Below, piece after piece: positions 16,388-24,167 of a stretch of 45,384 nucleotides of DNA. How positions within the stretch are numbered: position 1 is the first letter of the stretch; every line of letters begins with the position of its first letter. The notes beneath the pieces were generated by a model. The model worked only from the letters and a program-made list of their open reading frames with translations, did not search any database and was not told where the DNA came from. This stretch comes from Bordetella parapertussis (lineage in GTDB: Bacteria; Pseudomonadota; Gammaproteobacteria; Burkholderiales; Burkholderiaceae_C): the NCBI GenBank assembly GCA_945878355.1, contig CAMCTC010000035.1, positions 1 to 45,384 of the forward strand. The letters run 5' to 3'. The translations under genes were made by a program, and so were the position numbers.

Positions 16388-18292
16388 ATGACCGACCCCC
16401 AACGCGAGGCAGCACTGAACGAGGCCTCGGTGCCGACGCTGCTGATGTGCCTGGCGCAGATCACGCAAGACCCGAAGTGGCTGCAGGACCCGTTCCGCCC
16501 CAAGCGCGACGTCTCGATCTTTGCGGAGTCCTCAGGCGGGCTGTCGCCCGAGGCTCAGCAGACGGTGCGCGAAGCGGTCTCGACGCTGCTCGATGAACTC
16601 GCCAGCGGCGCGCGCGAATTGCCGCCGCTGCCCTCGGATGAGGCAATGGCAGCGATGATGAGCTGGTGCCTCGGTGAGCCGCTGCCACCCGAGTACGTGC
16701 CGATGGCGATGGAGGAGATGGGCTTGCGCGACCGGCGGCTGGGCTGGCGCACCGATCCCAAGCCGGCGCGACTGGACAGCTTCAAGGTGCTGGTGATCGG
16801 CGCGGGCTTTTCGGGTTTGTGCGCAGCCTTCAGGTTGCAGCAGATGGGCATCGCGTTCGAGGTGGTCGAGAAGAACGCCGATGTCGGCGGCACCTGGCTC
16901 GAGAACGATTACCCCGAGGCCGGCGTCGACACGCCGAACCACTTCTACTCCTACTCCTTCGCGCCCAACCTGGGCTGGACCAGCAACTACGCCAAGCGCG
17001 GCGAGGTCTGGGACTACCAGCGCCAGGTCGTGTCGGACCTCGACCTGCGCCGCCACATCGAGTTCGGCGTCGAGGCCGACGCGATGACCTGGCACGAGGA
17101 CCGCCAGCAGTGGGAGGTCAGCACGCGACAGTCCGACGGCAGCCTGCGCAAGCGCTGGGTCGATGCGGTGATCACCGCGGTCGGCCAACTCAACCGGCCC
17201 AAGCTGGCGTCGATCCCGGGGCTGGAGAGCTTCACGGGCCAGAGCTGGCACTCAGCGCAGTGGCGCCACGACGTGCCGTTGGCCGGCAAGAAAGTGGCGA
17301 TCATCGGCACCGGTGCCAGCGCGATGCAGTTCCTGCGAAGCGTCGCGTCGCAGGCCGAGCAGGTCACCGTGTTCCAGCGCTCGCCGCAGTGGGCGCGGCC
17401 GCCGCAGGACTACCACGGCAGCGTCAGCGTGCAAGCACGCTGGCTGCTGGAAAACGTGCCGCATTACTACGCCTGGTACCGCTTCGGCCTGATGTGGCGT
17501 TTCGGCGACGGGCTGCTGCCCACGGTGCGGCGCGACCCGAACTGGCCGCACCCCGAACGCGCGATGAACCACCGCAACGACAGCCAGCGTCGGCAGCTCA
17601 GCGCCCACCTGCAAGAGCAGCTCGCCGACCGGCCGGACCTGGTGGCCAAATGCCTGCCCAGCTACCCGCCCTACGGCAAGCGAATCCTGATCGACAACGG
17701 CTGGTACCAGACCTTGAAACAGCCCCATGTCGAGCTGGTGACCGAGGCAGTAGCCCATGTCGACGGGTCCGAGATCGTCGACGCCAAGGGCGGGCGTCAC
17801 AGCGTCGACGTGATCCTGCTGGCCACCGGCTTCGAGCCCGGCAAGATGCTGTGGCCCATCGACATACGCGGACGATCAGGCACACCGCTCAAACAGGTCT
17901 GGGGCGCCGACAACCCGAAGGCCCACCTCGGCATCACCGTGCCCGACTACCCCAACCTGTTCGTGCTGACCGGGCCCAACACCGGGCTGGCGCACGGCGG
18001 CAGCCTGATCTTCGTCACCGAGTGCCAGGTCCGCTATGTCACCGCGATGCTCAGGGAAATGCTGGAACAAGGCCTGGGCTCGGTCGAGGTCAAACAACCC
18101 GTGCACGACGACTACAACCATCGCGTCGACGCCGAGCACGCCGACCTGGTCTGGACCCACCCGGGCATGCGCAACTGGTACCGCAACGACCAGGGCCGGG
18201 TGTTCTCGCCGATGCCCTGGCGGCTGGTCGACTACTGGCGCATGACCGAGCGGCCCGACCTGGCGGAGTTCGACACCGAACAGGCGGTCTGA
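16388..18292 (+). CDS. Baeyer-Villiger flavin monooxygenase (HAPMO-like)
   Basis: 634 residues. FAD-binding GAGFSG at 138-143, the Baeyer-Villiger fingerprint FTGQSWHSAQW at 282-292, and the NADPH-binding GTGASA at 307-312 are all intact. An N-terminal extension of about 130 residues before the first Rossmann motif, and the overall length, resemble 4-hydroxyacetophenone monooxygenase (about 640 residues) more than cyclohexanone monooxygenase. The enzyme inserts oxygen next to a ketone to form an ester; the neighbouring serine hydrolase/esterase could open the product and the racemase-type enzyme handle the acyl-CoA. That pathway is inference. ATG preceded by CCTGGAGTTTCCCCGC. Confidence 0.88.
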   Translation: MTDPQREAALNEASVPTLLMCLAQITQDPKWLQDPFRPKRDVSIFAESSGGLSPEAQQTVREAVSTLLDELASGARELPPLPSDEAMAAMMSWCLGEPLPPEYVPMAMEEMGLRDRRLGWRTDPKPARLDSFKVLVIGAGFSGLCAAFRLQQMGIAFEVVEKNADVGGTWLENDYPEAGVDTPNHFYSYSFAPNLGWTSNYAKRGEVWDYQRQVVSDLDLRRHIEFGVEADAMTWHEDRQQWEVSTRQSDGSLRKRWVDAVITAVGQLNRPKLASIPGLESFTGQSWHSAQWRHDVPLAGKKVAIIGTGASAMQFLRSVASQAEQVTVFQRSPQWARPPQDYHGSVSVQARWLLENVPHYYAWYRFGLMWRFGDGLLPTVRRDPNWPHPERAMNHRNDSQRRQLSAHLQEQLADRPDLVAKCLPSYPPYGKRILIDNGWYQTLKQPHVELVTEAVAHVDGSEIVDAKGGRHSVDVILLATGFEPGKMLWPIDIRGRSGTPLKQVWGADNPKAHLGITVPDYPNLFVLTGPNTGLAHGGSLIFVTECQVRYVTAMLREMLEQGLGSVEVKQPVHDDYNHRVDAEHADLVWTHPGMRNWYRNDQGRVFSPMPWRLVDYWRMTERPDLAEFDTEQAV

Positions 18293-18330
18293 GCGTTTGC
18301 GCGCGGTCGACGGGCCCGATGCGTAGCGCT

Positions 18331-18401
18331 CTCAAGCAAATGTGGCTTGGCGACTTGACCCCGATGGGGGGCGGCCAGCTTCGGCCGGCCTTGGGGCGCT
18401 C
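18331..18401. repeat. Dispersed two-hairpin repeat, copy 3 (inverted, degenerate)
   Basis: Same element as 8031-8105 in the opposite orientation. The CAAGCAAATGTGGC arm is kept but its partner is altered (TTGGCGACTTG), so the long hairpin is weakened. It lies between the convergent monooxygenase and TonB-receptor remnant. Confidence 0.75.
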
Positions 18402-19020
18402 AGAAGTCCACCGTCGCCGTCATCGTCAGGCTGCCACGGGTGACGCTGGCATAGGCGCTGAAACCCTTGCCGAACGCTAGGTTGGTTTCGGCCTCGACGT
18501 CTTGCGTGACCTGGGTGCCGCTGAGTACATAAGCGACATTGCCATTGGTGTCAGGCGACAAGGGCGTGTAAGCGCCGTCGAGTTTGGTGTGGTGGACATC
18601 GGCGGCCAACGACATCTGCGCAGACTGCCAGACCGTGCCGACCTGCAGCGTCTTGGACTTGGTGGCTTTGGGTGCCGGTGAGACCTTGGCGTCCTTGACG
18701 TCGAACACGCTGGTGCTGGGGATCTGGTCTCCGGTGGCGAATTGAGCGTATGCCGCCCAGTTCGGCGCGAGCTTGCGATGCACATCGAGCGAAGGCAGCA
18801 CATCGATGTTCGTGCCCGAATTGGCCAGGCTGGCAGCGCCGCCGGTGATCACGTCAGTGGTCTTGTTGCAGACGCCGCCCAGTGCGCCGACCGCACCGCC
18901 GTTGTCTTGCAGATGGACGAAGTCCTGTTGCTAAGACGCGTACTTCAGCCCCGGCGTGACCTTGAGCGAGTCGCCGAACTTGAACCCGTATTCGGCGTCA
19001 GCCCGCACCCAAGGCCGTGA
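18400..19020 (-). pseudogene. 3' remnant of a TonB-dependent receptor
   Basis: Leftward frame reading PWVRADAEYGFKFGDSLKV ... GLKYAS, then an in-frame TAG near 18933, then QQDFVHLQDNGG ... and on to LTMTATVDF. Alternating strands such as WAAYAQFATGDQIP and the terminal aromatic residue are those of an outer-membrane beta barrel. Only about 200 residues of a normally 700-residue receptor remain and the plug domain is missing. A short methionine-initiated frame (18400-18852) exists but would give a useless fragment. Confidence 0.7.
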
Positions 19021-19032
19021 CCTTGCATTGAC

Positions 19033-19740
19033 GTGACAATTTGCCGCAGCAGCGGGCCGGCAGACGCACTAGGTCACCAAGATGTCACGAAGCGCCGCTG
19101 GCTTGCGCGGTCCGATCACGACATCGCACCGGAAGCCCGGCGCGCCAAGACCATGCGCCCAAGCCTGCTCCTGCCCGATCACCCGGTTGCGCCATTCGCC
19201 GCGATCGCGCCGAGCGGCGCGCCGCTGTCGCGCTGTTCTCAAGCCGACAGATCGCAATGGCATAGGGCGTACCGAGGCTGCACTGCGTTGCTGCTCGTCG
19301 CCGCTGCGCTTGGCTGCACGTCGGTCGCGCAAGAGCCCGAGGCGGCCCAGGCCTGGGTACAGGCCGCGTCTGACGGCCAATGGGTCGCGCGGGCGCTGAC
19401 CGATGCCGCCAGCTGCCCCAGCTTGCAATGGCGCGGCGGTTCGGTGGCGATGAGCCCGCGATCGCAGCCCGCCGTCATCGCGGCCAGGATGGGCGGCGCC
19501 CAAGCCGATGTCAAGCCCGCCGAGTTTGCCCAGCGCAGCTGCGAGGTCGCCGAGGCCGCAGCGCTGCGCGCGCAGCCCGCGCCCGGCGCCGTCGTGCAGT
19601 CCTTCGCAACCCACCCGGGCTTTGGCTTTGCCAGCCTGGACCGCCGCCCGACCGGCTGGTCCTTGACCGCCTGGAGCGTGGACGGTCAGGCGCTGAAACG
19701 CTGCGATATCGAGGGCCAGCGCTTGCACTGCGGGCCCTGA
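19033..19740 (+). pseudogene. Metallophosphoesterase-like lipoprotein lacking its catalytic core
   Basis: Open frame of 235 codons. A lipoprotein signal is plausible (CTALLLVAAALGCTS, around residue 95 of the frame). The following block, WVQAASDGQWVARALTDA then CPSLQWRGG, resembles the N-terminal domain of a family of exported metallophosphoesterases, and the end, HPGFGFASLDR ... ALKRCDIEG, resembles their C-terminal strands. The calcineurin-like motifs (DxH, GDxxD, GNH, GHxH) expected between are absent, so I infer an in-frame internal deletion. The start is uncertain (19033 or 19153). Family identification is from memory of sequence pattern only. Confidence 0.45.
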
Positions 19741-19779
19741 ACGGTGCGAGGCACCTCGAACTGCGGCCGGGCTCAAACC

Positions 19780-19809
19780 TTGACCGTGAGGGGATTGGTC
19801 AATTATCAT
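19780..19809 (+). promoter_or_regulatory. Promoter of the 19846 toxin-antitoxin pair
   Basis: TTGACC (19780-19785), 18 bp spacer, TATCAT (19804-19809): five of six matches in each sigma-70 hexamer. It lies 36 bp before the GTG start of the antitoxin gene. Confidence 0.5.
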
Positions 19810-19845
19810 GCCGCATGAACGAATCCATGACACCAGGAGCTTGAG

Positions 19846-20148
19846 GTGGACTCTCCTCGGGTTGACACGCAAACCGTCAAGTCAGTCGGTGCCAGCGGAC
19901 AAATCTCGCTGGGAAAAGAGTTTGCCGGCCGGCAGGTTCTGATCGAGAGTCCCGCCAAAGGGGTCTGGATCATCCGTACAGCCACGATCATTCCAGACAA
20001 TGAAGCCTGGCTACACACCGCGCAAGCCCAAGACAGTCTCAAGAGGGCAATGACCTGGGCAGCAAAACACCCGGCACAGGCATCAGACCCCGACAAGCTT
20101 CCAGCCGGCAAGCGAGATGCCATCAAGCGCAAAATTCGTTCAGCTTGA
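19846..20148 (+). CDS. Antitoxin-like protein (AbrB-like N-terminus)
   Basis: 100 residues from a GTG start; AGGAG lies six to ten bases upstream, which decides this start. The N-terminal half, VKSVGASGQISLGKEFAGRQV followed by two beta strands, has the look of an AbrB/SpoVT swapped-hairpin domain. The C-terminal half is helical and charged (AWLHTAQAQDSLKRAMTWAA) and would contact the toxin. The last 32 bases overlap the next gene, in a different frame. The pairing with a RelE-sized protein supports a toxin-antitoxin role; the family is not one I can name exactly. Confidence 0.65.
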   Translation: MDSPRVDTQTVKSVGASGQISLGKEFAGRQVLIESPAKGVWIIRTATIIPDNEAWLHTAQAQDSLKRAMTWAAKHPAQASDPDKLPAGKRDAIKRKIRSA

Positions 20149-20437
20149 CCTGAACAATCCGGAGTTTCAGCGCACTTGGGTTGAACTTCAAACCGATGAG
20201 GCCGAGCGCGCAAGGTCAGCGTTCAAGAAGATCTTGAAGCTGAGCTGGGCCGATCTCTACAAGGACAAAGGGCTGCACTGGGAGAAGGTCCAGAGCCTGC
20301 CAGCCCCTCCTGGTGTTGACGCGCTCTACACGTTTCGCCTGAGCCGATCAGCCAGAGGTGTTGGCTACCGGGACGGAGACTTTCTGCGCGTCCTGCTCGT
20401 GAACGCTGATCACGAAGCTAGCTACGGAAAGAAGTGA
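20117..20437 (+). CDS. RelE/ParE-like toxin candidate
   Basis: 106 residues. SFKKILKLSWADLYKDKGLHWE-type helix followed by beta strands (DALYTFRLSRSARGVGYRDG, then FLRVLLVNADHEASYGKK) fits the compact RelE/ParE fold, whose C-terminal strands carry a YRDGDFL-like and DHE/Y element. It overlaps the 3' end of the antitoxin gene by 32 bp, typical of such pairs. Ribonuclease or gyrase activity cannot be decided from the sequence. Confidence 0.65.
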   Translation: MPSSAKFVQLDLNNPEFQRTWVELQTDEAERARSAFKKILKLSWADLYKDKGLHWEKVQSLPAPPGVDALYTFRLSRSARGVGYRDGDFLRVLLVNADHEASYGKK

Positions 20438-20467
20438 CAGCCAGACCGCGCGCGCCACCTCGCACAG

Positions 20468-20655
20468 GTCAGTGACAAGCAGGACTCCAATGGTGTGCAC
20501 GTGGACCGGGTTGCGGGCCTCACCGCAGCACGCAAGAACCCATACGCCGCGCTTTGAAAGAGCTGGTGGCCAGCCGCCTGGACCAAGGCGCGGTGACCTA
20601 CTTCAAGTCTTTCGCGGACGAGACAGGCATCCCCTATAAAAGCCTGATCAATCTC
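20468..20655 (+). pseudogene. Frameshifted CopG/BrnA-like antitoxin fragment
   Basis: The frame VAGLTAARKNPYAAL ends in a TGA, but in the next frame LKELVASRLDQGAVTYFKSF continues with ADETGIPYKSLINL, the typical ribbon-helix-helix end of CopG/BrnA-like antitoxins. One frameshift therefore splits the gene, and the expected YLRDCA-like C-terminus is missing. No toxin partner is seen next to it. Confidence 0.55.
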
Positions 20656-20677
20656 TCCTGGACATGGGGCCAAGGGT

Positions 20678-20695
20678 TCTTCACACGCGTGTCAC
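20678..20695 (+). promoter_or_regulatory. Candidate PhoB box upstream of phoD
   Basis: TCTTCAC-ACGC-GTGTCAC: two heptamers spaced 11 bp, 43 bp before the phoD start. Its halves differ from those of the plcP box by one base each. Confidence 0.5.
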
Positions 20696-20738
20696 ATCAC
20701 CGCCGTGAAATCCGCTCATCCAAGGGAGTAGTCAAGAC

Positions 20739-22472
20739 ATGTCGACATCAATCAATCGCCGCAATTTCATGGTCACCGCGTCCACCGGCGCGGCGGTTCT
20801 GGGCAGCACGCTCGCCGGCTGCAGCGACGCCAGCGCTCGGCCAGCTGAATTCAAGTACGGCGTGGCGAGCGGGGACCCGCTGGCCAACCGGGTGATTCTC
20901 TGGACCCACGCCAAGATCGCCGACAGCATCGAACCGGTGGGCATAACCTGGCAGGTCGCAGGCGACAACGCGTTTGCAAGCATCGTCGGTTCGGGCCGGG
21001 TCGGTGCGACCGAGGCCACCGGTTTCACGGCCAAGGTCGATGCGTCCGGCTTGAGCGCGGGCACGACGTATTTCTACCGCTTCATCGACGACGCCGGCGT
21101 GGTCTCGCCCGTCGGCACCACCCGCACGTTGCCGGCGGCCAACACCGCATCGGTGAGCTTTGCGGTGTTCTCCTGCAGCCTGTACTCGGAAGGATTTTTC
21201 AACACCTACGACGCGGCATCGAAGTCCGATGCGCAGTTCGCCGTCCACCTGGGCGACTACCTCTACGAATACGGCGCCGATCCCAAGCAGTTCGGCAACA
21301 CCGACGCGGTCAAGCTGGGACGTGTCATCGCGCCAGCCCATGACATGGTCAGCCTGAGCGACTACCGCACGCGCTACGCGCTCTACCGGTCGGACACCAG
21401 CCTGCAGGCGCTGCACGCCAAGATGCCCTGGATCACGGTCTGGGACGACCATGAATTCGCCAACAACGCCTATGTCGGCGGCGCCGAGAACCACAACCCG
21501 GCGACCCAAGGTGACTGGATCACGCGCAAGAACATCGCTGCCCGGGTCTACCACGAGTGGATGCCGATCCGCACGCCCGACGCGGCCAACCTGCTCAAAA
21601 TCTACCGCAGCTTCGACTTCGGCAGCCTGTTCAGTCTGCACATGCTCGACACCCGGATCGAGGGGCGCGACCGCCAGTACGACAGCTATGGCGACGCCGA
21701 TGGGGGCCTGGCGCGCTACGGCACCGCGCTGGCCTCGGGCACCGACGCGAGCCACCGGATCATCAGCAGCGCCCAGCAGACCTGGCTGACCGACGGCCTG
21801 TCGAAGTCTGGCGCTGTCTGGCAGTTCCTGGGCAACCAGGACATCATGGCCAAGATGTGGTTCCCGGCCTCGGTGCTGCAAGTCGCGGCCACCGGTGGCG
21901 ATCCAACCCAGGTCGTCACCGACTACCTGACAGCCAAAGCCACCCGGGCTGCGGCAGGCGCGGGCGCGCTGACGCCCACCCAGACGGCGCTGCTGAACCC
22001 GGCGGTCAACCCCAGACTGCCTTACAACCTGGATTCCTGGGACGGTTACCCCAGCAGCCGCGAAGCCGTGCTGCAAACCGTCAAGGCCCAGGGCAAGAAA
22101 CTGGTCGCGTTGTCGGGCGATTCGCACAACGCCTGGTTCGCCAACCTGACCACGCTGGCCGGCGAGAAAGTCGGCGTTGAATTCGCCGGCTCATCGGTCA
22201 CCGCGCCGGGCTTCGAGAGCGCCGGCCTGGGCGGCCTGGCCAGCTCGATGGACGGCAGCGCGGTCGCCAAGGTGTCGGGCTCGGGCCTGGGCCTGGTCGA
22301 CGACCTGAACTACAGCGACAGCATCCGCCGCGGCTACCTGTTGATGACGGTCACTGCCGCCGCCGTCAAGGGCGACTTTGTCTTCGTCAGCACGGTCAAG
22401 TCGACCCAATACACCGCGGCCGTGGGCAAGTCGGTCACCGTCACGGCTTCGGGCGCGGTCAGCTACGCCTGA
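20739..22472 (+). CDS. phoD: Alkaline phosphatase PhoD
   Basis: 577-residue exported phosphatase/phosphodiesterase. The N-terminus NRRNFMVTA is a twin-arginine signal (Arg7-Arg8), ending in a possible lipobox (STLAGC, Cys28). Metal ligands of PhoD are visible: HLGDYLYEY (Asp173), WDDHEF (236-240), and GDSHNAWF (460-467); the C-terminal aspartate-rich end is complete. It releases phosphate from mono- and diesters in the periplasm. A candidate PhoB box and AAGGGAG ribosome site precede it. Its last 190 bp and 3' flank are duplicated at 23789-24153. Confidence 0.94.
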   Translation: MSTSINRRNFMVTASTGAAVLGSTLAGCSDASARPAEFKYGVASGDPLANRVILWTHAKIADSIEPVGITWQVAGDNAFASIVGSGRVGATEATGFTAKVDASGLSAGTTYFYRFIDDAGVVSPVGTTRTLPAANTASVSFAVFSCSLYSEGFFNTYDAASKSDAQFAVHLGDYLYEYGADPKQFGNTDAVKLGRVIAPAHDMVSLSDYRTRYALYRSDTSLQALHAKMPWITVWDDHEFANNAYVGGAENHNPATQGDWITRKNIAARVYHEWMPIRTPDAANLLKIYRSFDFGSLFSLHMLDTRIEGRDRQYDSYGDADGGLARYGTALASGTDASHRIISSAQQTWLTDGLSKSGAVWQFLGNQDIMAKMWFPASVLQVAATGGDPTQVVTDYLTAKATRAAAGAGALTPTQTALLNPAVNPRLPYNLDSWDGYPSSREAVLQTVKAQGKKLVALSGDSHNAWFANLTTLAGEKVGVEFAGSSVTAPGFESAGLGGLASSMDGSAVAKVSGSGLGLVDDLNYSDSIRRGYLLMTVTAAAVKGDFVFVSTVKSTQYTAAVGKSVTVTASGAVSYA

Positions 22473-22644
22473 GCGCCCCAAGGCCGGCCGAAGCCGGCCG
22501 CCCCCCGTGGGGATCAAGCAAAGTGGCAAAGCCACATTTGCTTGAGAGCCTGGCCGGTGCGGGTGGGTGCAGGTTGCCCTTGGAAGGCTTGCGTCACGCG
22601 GCTGCCATGGAACGGCCTCAGCATCGCGACTCCTGACTTCCAAG
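22282..22644. repeat. Direct repeat: phoD 3' end plus flank, copy 1
   Basis: 363 bp: the last 190 bp of phoD, the dispersed hairpin repeat and about 96 bp beyond. Matches 23789-24153 with roughly one difference in 20 and a small indel in a GCGGGT tract. This copy is fused to the intact phoD; its PhoB-like box (22591-22608) has CTGCCAT where the other copy has CTGTCAT. Confidence 0.92.
22473..22548. repeat. Dispersed two-hairpin repeat, copy 4
   Basis: Directly follows the phoD stop codon; both hairpins intact. Likely the phoD terminator. Confidence 0.85.
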
Positions 22645-22701
22645 GCCAGCCTATCCATCACCAGCCGGAGAATCACTCATCGGTTGAATGCGCTACGTCC
22701 T

Positions 22702-22926
22702 TCAATTTTCCGGCCTTTCGAGCACAAACTGGTGCCGTTTTGTTCGCGTCGCGGCAACGTGAATTGGCGAACGTTCCGCTGTCTCAGTTTCGTCTGACAC
22801 ACCCGCGTCTTCATCGCGACCAAGTAGCTCAGCATACTTAGCGGCACCCTTGTATGCCGCAATGATCACCACCCCAAACTCGAAGCCCTTTGATACGGTG
22901 CATCTTCCCCAAACGAACGCTCGACG
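22702..22926 (-). pseudogene. Unrecognised coding remnant of lower GC content
   Basis: A leftward frame reads FEFGVVIIAAYKGAAKYAEL, then DEDAGVSDETETAERSP, and stops at 22702. It reads like real protein, but no good start exists (only tandem GTG at 22867-22872) and an in-frame stop lies just upstream near 22930. The base composition is more AT-rich than the flanks. I do not recognise the family. The bases 22645-22701 include a short match to the leader of the 24845 phosphatase gene (CTATCCATC-CCAGCCGGAGA). Confidence 0.35.
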
Positions 22927-22977
22927 TTATCGGGTCATCAGCGATCAGCAGCTGCATGCGCCTTGCATCACATCAGC

Positions 22978-23400
22978 TCATGTCTCGGCCACGGCCCACG
23001 GGTCCAGCAGTTGCACCGGCAGACCCGCGAAGTCGCGCAAATTGCGCGTCACCAGCACCAGACCATGCTGTGCGGCCGTGGCGGCCAGCAGGCTGTCGAT
23101 GGCCGGCAGCGGCCGGCCGGCTGCCGCCACCATGCGGCCCCAGCGGTCGGCCACGGCCATGTCGATGCCCAGGATGCGGCCGGTGAAGAAGGCCGGCAGG
23201 TCGGCTTCAAGCCAGTCGTTCAGCCGCATTCGCCGCTGCGCGTCGGCCACGGCTTCGATGCCTTTGCGGATTTCGCCCAAGGTGAGCACGCTGAGATAGA
23301 GGGTGCTCACCGGTCGCGTAGCAAACCAGCCCTGCACCGCCTTATTCGGCGCCTTGCGCCGAAGCTCCGACAGCACGTTGGTGTCGACCAGATAGCTCAC
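22978..23400 (-). CDS. PIN-domain toxin (VapC/FitB type)
   Basis: 140 residues, complete PIN domain. Predicted metal-binding acids: Asp6 (YLVDTNVLSEL), Glu43 (LTLGEIRKGIE), Asp102 (PAIDSLLAATA) and Asp123 (TRNLRDF). The YLVDTNVLSELR opening and the length are those of the FitB-like subgroup. The ATG overlaps the antitoxin stop by four bases. The module lies between the two copies of the phoD 3' end, so it is a probable insertion. Confidence 0.9.
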   Translation of the reverse strand: MSYLVDTNVLSELRRKAPNKAVQGWFATRPVSTLYLSVLTLGEIRKGIEAVADAQRRMRLNDWLEADLPAFFTGRILGIDMAVADRWGRMVAAAGRPLPAIDSLLAATAAQHGLVLVTRNLRDFAGLPVQLLDPWAVAET

Positions 23401-23648
23401 AGCCTAGGCACCCGGCGCGTGCGGCTGCGCTCGCGCTCGAAGGCCGGCTCATCGCTGCCCGCCAGTGGCGATACCTGCATGAAGTCCAACAACGAGCCCT
23501 TGGCCTGCGACAGCGTGTCGAAGGTGGCTTGCGACACCAGCACCGCCACCGGCTTGCCGTGCAAGGTGATGCCCTGCGGCGCCGCTTGCGCGCGCTTGAC
23601 GAGCTCGGACATGCGGGCCTTGGCTTCCTGCAGTTGCCAGTATTCCAT
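23397..23648 (-). CDS. Phd/YefM-family antitoxin
   Basis: 83 residues. MEYWQLQEAKARMSELVKRA is the DNA-binding Phd/YefM N-terminus, followed by GITLHGKPVAVLVS, the conserved strand pair; the basic tail (FERERSRTRRVPRL) would bind the toxin. It is the first gene of the leftward pair and overlaps the toxin gene (ATGA). A 13-bp palindrome lies 19 bp upstream of the start. Confidence 0.9.
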   Translation of the reverse strand: MEYWQLQEAKARMSELVKRAQAAPQGITLHGKPVAVLVSQATFDTLSQAKGSLLDFMQVSPLAGSDEPAFERERSRTRRVPRL

Positions 23649-23666
23649 GGGGGATCTTCCAAATCT

Positions 23667-23679
23667 GACCAGACTGGTC
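23667..23679. promoter_or_regulatory. Candidate operator of the PIN/Phd module
   Basis: GACCAG-A-CTGGTC, a perfect inverted repeat just upstream of the antitoxin start; suited to antitoxin autoregulation. Confidence 0.55.
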
Positions 23680-23979
23680 CGATTGTAGGCAGCGCGGCCC
23701 GGCTGGGGAAGTGCGCCCAGGCAGTGCGGTAGTCTTCCTCGCGCTCAGCCAGGCTGAACGGCGCGACGTATTGAATCGTTCTGCGGACCGGGCCTGGGCC
23801 TGGTCGACGACCTGAACTACAGCGACAGCATCCGCCGCGGCTATCTGCTGATGACGGTCACTGCCGCCGCCGTCAAGGGCGACTTTGTCTTCGTCAGCAC
23901 GGTCAAGTCGACCCACTACACCGCGGCCGTTGGCAAGTCGGTCACCGTCACCGCTTCGGGCGCGGTCAGCTACGCCTGA

Positions 23980-24055
23980 GCGCCCCAAGGCCGGCCGAAG
24001 CCGGCCACCCCCCGTGGGGATCAAGCAAAGTGGCAAAGCCACAGTTGCTTGAGAG
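23980..24055. repeat. Dispersed two-hairpin repeat, copy 5
   Basis: Part of the duplicated segment. The long hairpin has one mismatch (CACAGTTGCTTG). Confidence 0.85.
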
Positions 24056-24099
24056 CCTGGCCGGTGCGGGTGCGGGTGCGGGCTGCCCTTGGCAGGCTT

Positions 24100-24117
24100 G
24101 CGTCACGCGGCTGTCAT
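24100..24117 (+). promoter_or_regulatory. Candidate PhoB box upstream of the DUF3299-like/alkaline phosphatase operon
   Basis: GCGTCAC-GCGG-CTGTCAT. The second heptamer is the consensus; the first matches four of seven. It lies 50 bp before the start at 24168. Confidence 0.55.
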
Positions 24118-24167
24118 GGACCGGCCTCAGCATCGCAACTCGTGACTTCCAAGCCCAGACTGCCGAA

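Larger units (their letters stand above)
23789..24153. repeat. Direct repeat: phoD 3' end plus flank, copy 2
   Basis: Copy of 22282-22644. Bases 23789-23979 are an orphan phoD C-terminus ending at the same TGA, without a start, hence a pseudogene fragment. Base changes such as CTATCTGCTG for CTACCTGTTG are mostly synonymous, suggesting divergence or gene-conversion between related strains. The stretch 23680-23788 holds nothing recognisable. Confidence 0.92.
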
